From: Theocolax elegans
Taxonomy: Eukaryota > Arthropoda > Insecta > Hymenoptera > Cerocephalidae
DNA length: 64,000 nucleotides
Assembly (NCBI GenBank): GCA_026168455.1
Contig: CM047426.1
Location: 37,945,175-38,009,174, forward strand
Reading direction: 5' to 3'
Part shown: in pieces, positions 55,764-64,000 of the stretch
Position numbering within the stretch: position 1 is the stretch's first letter
How the letters are laid out: every line of letters starts with the position of its first letter
The notes under the pieces: generated by a model
Seen by the model: only the letters and a program-made list of their open reading frames with translations
What the model was told of the DNA's origin: nothing
Databases searched by the model: none
Program-made: the position numbers and the translations under genes

Positions 55764-56500
55764 ACAATTAACTTACCAAAAATAGTAAAGTGCATATACT
55801 TAATTGTAGTATTTAGTAAAAACCTATTAAAATTTTAGATTATTTGAAACGGATTTAATAGAACTTTACCTCCTAAAATTAATTTATTTAAGTCATCGCC
55901 AAGAGTTCTATATGTCATTAATATTTTGTACTTTAAGAGTAATAAAACTTTCTTCTTAATTAAATTAATTTATGTATTATTTTTAAAGAATTATTTATAA
56001 CATTTTAGCGGTATATAAATAAAAACCTGTTTCTTCCATTTCTCCCCTGATTCGTAATTTGCACCCTCTTTCAAAATTTGCGTTTTAATCCATAAGTATA
56101 TCCAATTTATTTTTCCCTTTAGTTACAGAGCCCATATATTTATTTTAATTATTATAAACAAAGGCATTCCTTAAGTAACCTTTTGTTTCTAATAAATACA
56201 TACTTGTTTATATAAAATATTGTTTTATATAAATATACGTAATCTACTTACTTATATATCCATACAATTTTTAAATTTTGATTTGAATAATATTTAAATT
56301 AAATACTACTAAAATAATAATTTTCGAAAAATTTTTGAAATGTAATTCGTATTTTCTATTGCCTCTGTTAAAATTTGAATTTTCTTTTGCCATTACTGTT
56401 TATAATAGAATTATCTTAAAAATGCAATAATTAATGTATTAATTTTTAATTTATTGTATATTTCACATATAGCTATTTGAAAAAGTGTATGTTATACTTG
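55764..56500. repeat. AT-rich direct repeat, copy B
   Basis: Second copy of the 53995 repeat with small indels. Confidence 0.65.
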
Positions 56501-57002
56501 ATTAATATTTATTTTATCTTCGTAAAATTGTGCATATTTTTAAAAACATTACATTAAATTTTAGGTCCGTTTTTATTTTATGAGTTTTATCAGGAATAAG
56601 TAAACTAATACACATTCTTTCAAGTTATATTCACAACTTTTTTTTGCGCACGGAAAAAATACATATATTATCTATTCTTGAAAAAACAAATAACACGTAC
56701 ACACACATACGCACACACATACACACACACACTTCTGGGTTAGAATTTCTAATTTCAATGTAAATGTTATATAAAATACATGCCAATATTCAACTTAAAA
56801 AAAGTGTAAATGCGCTACAATTGATTTTTTATCCAAAAGTTTGAAAGAAAGCTTGGAGCAATACCTTTCAAATAGTCTGTAGCATTTTTATGGCCTTCAG
56901 TTCTGTAAAAAGTTATGAATTATCTTAAAAATGCAATAATTAAAGTATTTAATTTTTAACCCAGTCTATATATCACATATGGATATTTGGAAAAGTGTAT
57001 GT

Positions 57003-57096
57003 TCACACACACACACTCACACACACACTCACGCACGCACACGCGCACGCACACGCACACGCACACGCAAGCACACACACGCACGCACACACACAA

Positions 57097-57128
<32 letters not shown>

Positions 57129-57156
57129 GACATATATATATATATAACATATATAT

Positions 57157-57238
<82 letters not shown>

Positions 57239-57378
57239 ATATATATAACACATATATATAACATATATATATGACATATATATATAACATATATATATAA
57301 CATATATATGACATATATATATAACATATATATAACATATATATGACATATATATATAAAACATATATATATATATAT
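57003..57378. repeat. (CA)n then (TA)n / ACATAT microsatellite
   Basis: About 110 bases of CA-rich and 260 bases of TA-rich simple sequence; the long overlapping frames here are artefacts of the repeat. Confidence 0.9.
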
Positions 57379-58087
57379 GTTGAATTCTGAATTCTTAGAC
57401 ACGGCGGCGGCGGCGGCGAAATATTTATATATTATAGAGAGATTTATATTCCAGTTCAGGAAATTAATTCGAGTATAATCCCGTCGGAATTTTTAAAACA
57501 TATTAATTAGGCGAGGCGTAATTAATTTTTGAAATGGGCCAATCAGAGGCCGGATTAGAGAAGATAGGTGTGCGGTGTTGCCGCGCGAGACTAATGCAAC
57601 AGGTGAACGAGTGAAGCTGCCGAGGTGCCTGAACATATCTAATGCGTATAGCAGAAGCGGAGATCGCGAAAGCGAATGAATTGCAAAATGTATTTTACGA
57701 GATTGATTGAATTTTTATTTAAGTTTAAATTAGATTGCAGGCTAATAAATTCATTACTATTATTATAAATTTATTTACTAAATCTATGATATGCGTGCGT
57801 TGTAAATATGAGATTATTACAGTTTTTAATCTCATCGTATTTACATTAATTTATTGAAACCTTTGTGACGAATTTTAAGACAATAAAATTTTGAATTGAA
57901 TTAAGTTTTGGGTACAATATAGCCAATAAATACGTTTACCATGAAGATATATCGCTACATATTGGAAATATATTAGCTAATTTTGCAAGTATATTGGCAA
58001 CAATATTGCTAGTGAAATAATTCCTAGTCCGTGTAAAATGAAATTTAGCTCATCCCTCAATGCTCCGCTTAAAAAACAATACCACCG

Positions 58088-58230
58088 TGAGCGCTCTCCG
58101 ATGCTCGCGCACATCAAATTTTGTGTTCGCGGAGTAAGCCCGCCGTCGGCGCTCTCCGAGATTCGCGCTCATCAAATTTTGTACTTGTGGAGTAAGCCCG
58201 CCGTGGACGCTCTTCGACGTTCGCACTGCA
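58088..58230. repeat. 58-bp minisatellite, about 2.5 units
   Basis: GCGCTCTCCGA..TCGCGC..ATCAAATTTTGT..GGAGTAAGCCCGCCGT recurs at 58-base spacing starting 58091, 58149 and 58207. It is bracketed by two related direct repeats (57955-58050 and 58448-58545, CAATATTGCTAGT..AGTCCGTGTAAAAT). Confidence 0.7.
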
Positions 58231-59030
58231 AGAGCAAACGTGCTCGAAAAAAGTTACTTCGTTAAAATTACAATTCATTGTGTTTCAGACTTAATAAATA
58301 TTTTGGAAAACTCGTTCCAAATGTTTAGCATTATAATTGCAATAGTCTGGCTGTTGAATTGAATTGAGTGTTCAATATACAAAATGCCAATGAATAACTA
58401 TACAAGAATATATATAAATATATATCTATACAAGAATATAATAAATACCAGAAATTCGCAATATATTGGTAATATATTAGCAATAATATTGCTAGTAAGT
58501 TAATTCCGAGTCCGTGTAAAATAAAATCTAGGTAAACCCTCGATGAAGTTTTATAATAGTCTGGGAATCATCTAGTTATAGTATATCTATAATATGTTTA
58601 CGTTAACCAAATATTTTTAAACTGATTTTTTATAATATATTAAGTATATGCTGAACAAATCGATATGATTAAAATTGGATCATATCTTTACTAAAAATCG
58701 GTAGTATGAGAAATCGTGGATGTATGTCACGTATCTTAGTAATTATTCGGATGACCAAAAAAAGATGTTCATCCACGTTTTCATCCACTTGAGGTAATAA
58801 AAGATCATCGATTCGTCGGTAGTATTGACAATTTGGTAAATGTTACGAAGTTATGGAATTTAACGCGCGTGCGTTTCGTGCATTTGTCAGTGCATGAGAA
58901 GCACGGGCATCTGAACTATAGGGAACGTTAGGGACGTGAAGATGTAAAGAGGATCGCGGTGGTTCCATCGAGAGGACAGGAAACTGTAATTATTAGACTA
59001 ATTACAGTGACCGATGATATCTTCCGATGG

Positions 59031-59145
59031 ACACAAGCACCACTGTTTCAACTACATGTGCTTTGTTTACAGACGCACCGTTCACCTCCGTTGCTGATTA
59101 GCCCTGGCAGCATAAATAGAGCGACGTTAAATAACAAAAAAAAAA
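59031..59145 (+). mobile_element. SINE 3' part (tRNA-SINE family)
   Basis: ACAAGCACCACTG, ACCTCCGTTGCTGATTAG and CATAAATAGAGCGACGTTAA, then an A run, match the tail of the SINE at 18806-18893 and 63850-63950. It lacks the tRNA head. Confidence 0.65.
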
Positions 59146-59471
59146 TCATTTTCTTGATTTTACATTTGATTCATTCAATCAATCTCGTAAAATATATTTT
59201 GCGATTCATTCGCTTTCGCGATCTCCGCTTCTGCTATACGCATTAGCTATGTTCAGGCGCCTTGGCCGCTTCGCTCGTTCACCTGTTGCATTAGTCTCGC
59301 GCGGCAACGCCGCACACCTATATTCTCTAATCCGGCCTCTGATTGGCCCATTTCAAAAATTAATTACGCCTCGCCTAATTAATATTTTTTAAAAATTCCG
59401 ACGAGATTATACTCGAATTAATTTCCTGAACCGGAATATATATATGTTACCTATGTTTCTGGATCACCCTG

Positions 59472-60585
59472 TATAAATAAGCGGAGTTGATTGGAGATCA
59501 GCGGGTCCGGGGTCTCTCCGTGTCAGCCAATCTCTGGCATGCTGCATCTGAAAAGAGAGAATTATGTTAATATTTTGTTTAATAAACGAATTTAATTTGT
59601 TAATACGTACATGTAATAGTTAGGGAGCAAACAGAATATTAAAGCAAAATAATAGAATTTAACAGACGTATTGAAAATATTAAAGGTTGGATATCCAACT
59701 AAAAAGGGAGTTATTAACATAATAAAGAAAGGGATTAATTAATTCAAAGAATTACTAGAGGGAATAACAAATAAATAAGGTAGAGAATTAATTAAAAAAA
59801 ATGAAGAGGTGAAGAATATTATTAGTTAAGGAGGGCATTATATATTTAAAAAGAAAACATTTATTTCAAGGATGTAAATAATTAAATAATGTAATAATAA
59901 TCAATGAAATGTACTTATGTATGTAAGTACTAAGGTAGTACATACTTTACGTCGTGGGGATGTCGAAATTCGCTGTTGACAACGAAGAGGTTGGTAGTTA
60001 GCCGTGGACTGCATCGCCTGGGGAAACCTTTGCCCTGGGGAAACCTCCGTTCGCGCATCACTCCACGTTAGCACCCGGGTACTAACCCCGACGGTCGGGA
60101 TCGCGCACACCCGGTGAAACGTGCGCGATGCGTGTTGTGTACATGCTCAGTTGTCGCCATCTTGAATAGATCCATGGCAGCCCACAAAAAAACGAATTTC
60201 ATGAAAAAGAAAATACCAGAAGATAGAATTTAAATAGCTCTTTCCACCCACATCTTCCGATTAAACTGCTCCGTTTTTCGTTTTTCAGAAAAAAATTAAA
60301 TAAAAAGCTAATAATCATATAGCGTAGAAATGTAATATCTCCGAAAATATGAACTTCATTAATACGTTCGCAACGTCAAAAAACTACTCCCGGGCTATAC
60401 TTTACTGCTCCCGAACAGTTAAGTTAATATTATAAAAACAAAAATTAAGAATTTGCGACAGATAATTAATAGTTAATAAAAAATTTGTTTCACCGACGTG
60501 ACCGATACCAGTGAGCTTTAAATTTATTTTTAAATAAATAAATAAATAAATTGTAATGGTAAGTGATATTCACTCACCATTATAC
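59472..60585. other. Intergenic stretch with no confirmed gene
   Basis: Mostly AT-rich. A GC-richer island at 59950-60175 contains CGCCATCTTGAAT (a YY1/Pho-like core is GCCAT) but no gene start was found beside it. Confidence 0.3.
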
Positions 60586-60589
60586 GAAT

Positions 60590-61394
60590 TCGGTAGGTAA
60601 ACACGAGTGCTATATATAGATATAGATATAGATATAGCCAACGACTCGAACGGTCGATGCCCGCGCAACGAAAATCGGCAATGTAGGAGAGAGCGTTTAG
60701 TAGAACGACCGGTACAAGAGAGAGATCGCGACGACACGTGTGTCTAAACGTCTCGGTTTACGTAGTTATTTTATCCACGAGCTCTTCCGTGTGGTTTTTT
60801 AGCTGTGTTAGTTTAATATACGCACGACGCGGATTGATCGGCGGTCGAGAAACTATCCCGCCGACATATCAATCGTAAGCGAGAGAAAGAAAGAAAGCTG
60901 TCCATTCTTGGTGGTTTCTCTGCGATTCGAGGATAATTAAAAGTAAGTGGTACCACTTCTCGCGCGAGCGATAGTTATCGCGTATTAATTAATTTTAACG
61001 TGATCGTTCGTATTTTTAAGAGAGTTAGTTCGCGTACCCCTTTTTTCCCTCTCGTGTTGAGCCGACGTTTACGACTCAACTCTCGTGCGTGCGTTGACCT
61101 AAAACGTTAATTGTTTTGTATTTAGTACATATCATATTTCATGTAATACATCTGATTATATTTAATTTCATCTCAAGTCGTCTTAATTCGTATATTTAAA
61201 ACCGTCGCATATAGTTTTTCCTCTGTTATCCTAAGAGTCATATAAACATCATATATATAGTTATATATTTTGTTTAATCATTGAGTACGAGATACCTAGT
61301 CGGCGATACTAGTCAGGTTTGTACACCACGAACTATGTGGTTATAAGACGGGCAAATCGATGATTTTTCCCCTGGGCGAGCACACCGTTACAAA
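60590..61394 (+). mobile_element. LTR-like leader sequence
   Basis: GC-rich sequence with a GATATA repeat (60615-60640), GAGAGAAAGAAAGAAAGC (60881), AAGTAAGTGGTACCACTT (60952) shared with the LTR at 5145, and an end CACACCGTTACA (61383-61394) like the CACCCCGTTACA end of the 39137 LTR. The start was not determined. It may be the 5' LTR of the deleted copy that follows. Confidence 0.4.
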
Positions 61395-61398
61395 CAAA

Positions 61399-61429
<31 letters not shown>

Positions 61430-61613
61430 ATATAATATAATATAATATAATATAATATAATATAATATAATATAATATAATATAATATAATATAATATAA
61501 TATAATATAATATAATATAATATAATATAATATAATATAATATAATATAATATAATATAATATAATATAATATAATATAATATAATATAATATAATATAA
61601 TATAATATAATAA
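61395..61613. repeat. (AAAT)n then (TATAA)n microsatellite
   Basis: About nine AAAT units and roughly 36 TATAA units replace the primer-binding region expected after the LTR-like end. Frames rich in Tyr/Ile here are artefacts. Confidence 0.9.
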
Positions 61614-61616
61614 CAA

Positions 61617-63212
61617 ATAGAATTGTTTTTAGTATTTTTCTCGTCTCCACTACCTAGTAGTAGACACAGGAAATTGGTTCCTGGTCGAACAGAGGTGGCG
61701 CCACTAGAAATAGGTTGCACAAATAGGAAATTTGGTGGGTTTTCAAACGGAATCGGTAGACCAACCAGCGTTACTTGGAAATTGGATAGTTTGGACCACA
61801 CCAAGTAACTAGCACCACCTAGAGGAATGAAAGAACGCGACACAGCGCGACATAATCTGGTGGCAATTAATCGGTCTAAATAAATTGTTTGTAAGTGTAT
61901 GCAAGGTTTAACTGGTTTTTGGATCCTCTCGTCCAGCGCACAAGGTATCTCGGCTAAGCTTGCTCCGAAATACACAGGGCCATATTTGATCGTCAGTAGA
62001 AAAGGTATGAATACATATGTCATACAAGATGATCAAGGGGACCAAGAAGTATCTCATATCGAGCATCTGAAGTGATACGTCCCCGAAAATGATGCTGACT
62101 CAACTGATGATGATTAACGTGAACAACCTCAACCGCCGAGGGATCAACAGGTGAAGTGCGACCCGCCTGTAGCAAGCGAATGCTCCCCTGCGAGGGAGAA
62201 TAATGCGAGCGAGTCCCCTGGCGAGGGAACTCGGTTTAATCCGCGCAAGACGTCGCGTACGTCTTTGGATAGGTCCCGCGTTCCCAGACGACAGCGTGGT
62301 CGTCCCCGGAAAACCACCGCGACCGTAAAGCGCCGATCACCAGTAGATCAGTCTGCCAATGCAGATACTGTATCAGTTCCCCGAGACGAGGACGAGGTCG
62401 TCCTGCAGGCTCATGACCGAAGCGGACGTAAAGCGCCAGCAGCGGCCGAAGGCTGAGGCGGCCTTCAAAGAGTCTGCCTCCGAATACAGGTTAACGTGTA
62501 GTTCCAGCCTTCAACAAGCAGAACGGGAGGTTCTGACGAACCTAGTTGTCCGCTCTGCCGCTGCAAAAAGATCAATCGCCTGAAACAGTTTCCCCGCATC
62601 CTGATAAACCTGATCAAGAGCAACTCGTTAACCCTCTTCCCCGTTCCTTGAGGAACAGAGTCCACATACAGAGTATGCGGAATCTGGAAGGGGGGTATAA
62701 CGGTAAGCGAGTTACCGATCAGGTAAGCAACGCGAAAGAGGATTTACAGCGCGGCGCGCGCACGAACGCGCGAGAATCGTGCGCGCCCAGCTGGCAGTAC
62801 CGATATAGCGCGCGCGCACGGTGTAAATACAGGCCGAGATAACAGTCTCTTTTATCGTGTTTTATTGGAGAAGCGTGGGTGTGTGTGATACGGTGTGGGT
62901 GCGGACAGGCTTCCCCCACACGACCCAACACGCCGAGCAAAGCCGTACGCCTCCACCACTCCGGATTCCGTCCACGGGAAAGACGGAAGATCATGGCCAA
63001 TTTGCCCAAAGGAGTGAGAGAGAAAGAGAGATTGGCATAGGGCCTAACACACGGTATAAAAGTGAAACGAGGTGTTTGACGTTGTTAACGGCATTGCACG
63101 GGAATCAAAGTGATTCCCGGATGCATCGTGGGACTGTACAGTTAAGGTTGGTAAGTTGGGACAGATTGGGCCTGATCGGGGCCTTACATTCCCCAGTACC
63201 CACCCTGTTACA
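61617..63212 (+). mobile_element. Internally deleted copy of the second gypsy family
   Basis: 61617-61920 matches the leader 40530-40825 (GTAGTAGACACAGGAAATTGG onward). At 61921 it jumps straight to the integrase C-terminal region (match to 48777 onward), runs through the pol tail and purine tract (62688-62695), and ends with a 517-bp LTR (62696-63212) that lacks the 39482-40095 part. Pol codons here (TAT where the full copy has TAG) help identify mutations in the other copy. Non-autonomous. Confidence 0.8.
62696..63212 (+). repeat. 3' LTR of the deleted copy
   Basis: TATAACGGTAAGCGAGTTAC start and CACCCTGTTACA end; followed by an AAAT-rich tract. Confidence 0.75.
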
Positions 63213-63334
63213 AAATAAATAAATAAATATATAAATAAATTGAGTATATGCACAGGACGATTAAAACCCTCTTGACGAAAATTACCTACTTTGCACATTA
63301 CGACTTCGTACATTGTTACATGTGTAAACCGCAA

Positions 63335-63375
63335 CGAGTGGTTGCGAGTGCGTTGCGAGTGCGTTGCGAGTTCGT
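63335..63375. repeat. Short GTTGCGAGTGC tandem repeat
   Basis: Three to four imperfect 11-base units. Confidence 0.6.
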
Positions 63376-63560
63376 CGCGACGATCACATGTAAACAATAA
63401 CACGAGTCGAGGTCAATTGAGGATAATTCTCAGAATTCAACCGAAATAATACTTATTATTTTCGATTTAAATTAAATTTAAAATATGAAATACGTAAATG
63501 TTATAAACAAATTAAAGTTTTTCCAAATCGAAAATTTTTGTTCAAATTTTCCAAATTTTT

Positions 63561-63705
63561 CAAATTTTTTAAAATTTTACAAATTTTTTAAAATTTTACA
63601 AATTTTTTAAAATTTTACAAATTTTTTAAAATTTTACATATTTTTTAAAATTTTACATATTTTTTAAAATTTTACAAATTTTTTAAAATTTTACAACTTT
63701 TTGAA
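63561..63705. repeat. 19-bp AT tandem repeat, about eight units
   Basis: AAATTTTTTAAAATTTTAC repeated with single-base variants. Confidence 0.85.
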
Positions 63706-63792
63706 AATTTTCAAATTTAATTAAATTAATTAATTAGCGAATTGATTGGCATTAAATTAATATTAGAAAAATAAAAAGACTTACAATTTAAG

Positions 63793-63959
63793 AGGCCTGC
63801 GATGGATGGTAATCTGGAGGACCCAGGTTCGATTCCCGGCCCCGGTCGATTAATACAAGCACCACTGGCAAATGTATTTTCAACAAGTGCTTTCTTTACC
63901 AAGACATCGTATGACCTCCGTTGCTGATTAGCACCGGTTTGGAGCATAAACAGAAAAAA
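63793..63959 (+). mobile_element. tRNA-derived SINE with 14-bp target duplication
   Basis: ACTTACAATTTAAG flanks both sides (63779-63792 and 63960-63973). Head AGGCCTGCGATGGATGG with box A partly deleted, box B AGGTTCGATTCCC, body ACAAGCACCACTGGC..GTATTTTCAACAAGTGC, tail GCACCGGTTTGGAGCATAAA and A run. This copy lacks the MITE found in the 18806-20794 copy and so shows that MITE's empty site. Confidence 0.85.
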
Positions 63960-64000
63960 ACTTACAATTTAAGTCTTTCTTTTTTTTATTAATTTTCTTT

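Larger units (their letters stand above)
53566..59471. mobile_element. Mariner/Tc1-like snap-back element, opened by later insertions
   Basis: The ends CAGGGTGATCCAGAAACATA and inverse (59452-59471) lie between TA dinucleotides. The right arm (about 59160-59440) pairs with 57440-57720, which shows that 53590-57390 is inserted material within the left arm. TA target and CAGGG-type ends suit the Tc1/mariner group, but no transposase frame remains. Confidence 0.65.

Noticed and set aside
56956..57402. Long overlapping minus-strand frames rich in Ile/Tyr and Cys/Val
   Set aside because: They are translations of (CA)n and (TA)n microsatellite; every frame of such a repeat is open.
61333..62023. 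Long minus-strand frames over the pentanucleotide repeat
   Set aside because: Artefact of the (TATAA)n tract joined to antisense gypsy sequence.
1..64000. CRISPR arrays, rRNA operons, bacterial genes
   Set aside because: None seen; the tandem repeats are microsatellites, minisatellites or transposon duplications.

Overview
The window looks like accessory, repeat-packed DNA from an insect, most likely a hymenopteran (ant or wasp). It is AT-rich, its genes are interrupted by short introns, and its repeats are animal-type: R1-like LINE, gypsy LTR elements, tRNA- and 5S-derived SINEs, piggyBac-, Transib- and Helitron-type remnants, and many snap-back MITEs. No prokaryotic gene, CRISPR array or rRNA operon is present. 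The only clear host gene is a piece of a Slob/PXK-like pseudokinase: two exons on the minus strand at 12513-12604 and 12792-13104.

Layout. 1-3647: a decayed R1/TRAS-like LINE whose 3' half is tandemly duplicated. 4.3-11.3 kb: an inverted repeat pair encloses a minus-strand solo LTR, which holds a head-to-tail dimer of a 2.32-kb terminal-inverted-repeat element. 11.5-13.1 kb: a degenerate relative of that element and the Slob-like exons. 13.5-16.85 kb: nested snap-back elements carrying four tRNA-like segments and a 5S rRNA-derived SINE. 18.0-39.1 kb: the main item, a ~21-kb region bounded by inverted arrays of subterminal repeats. It carries two divergent genes: a minus-strand multi-exon gene ending in a BEN domain (18420-27870) and a plus-strand TNP2-type transposase (28819-38855). 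Each gene's 3' end faces its own terminal array, which is the arrangement expected of a two-gene DNA transposon. I read it as a BEN-domain-carrying TNP2/CACTA-like transposon, now broken by nested insertions: a tRNA-SINE that itself contains a snap-back MITE, a TTAA-flanked MITE, a gypsy element with 5-bp target duplication, a second snap-back MITE, and a ~2-kb solo LTR that holds further elements and a 2.47-kb tandem duplication. Several coding exons close up in frame when the insert plus one target copy is ignored, so these insertions look young relative to the genes.

39.1-49.5 kb: a second, older gypsy-type element on the plus strand. Its zinc-binding region upstream of integrase is split by a palindromic element whose ends match the Transib/RSS pattern (CACAGTG heptamer, 12-bp spacer, A-rich nonamer, 5-bp CGACG duplication). 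49.5-53.5 kb: AT-rich DNA with an unknown protein duplicated in inverted orientation around a 757-bp palindromic element. 53.6-59.5 kb: a mariner-like snap-back element opened by a Helitron-type 3' end and other repeats. 59.5-64 kb: LTR-like leader sequence, a pentanucleotide microsatellite, an internally deleted copy of the second gypsy, AT tandem repeats and a SINE with 14-bp target duplications.

Limits: exon edges, terminus positions and family names come from reading the sequence and from memory of the families. No database search was possible. Where a boundary was defined by comparing two copies within the window, this is stated in the entry.
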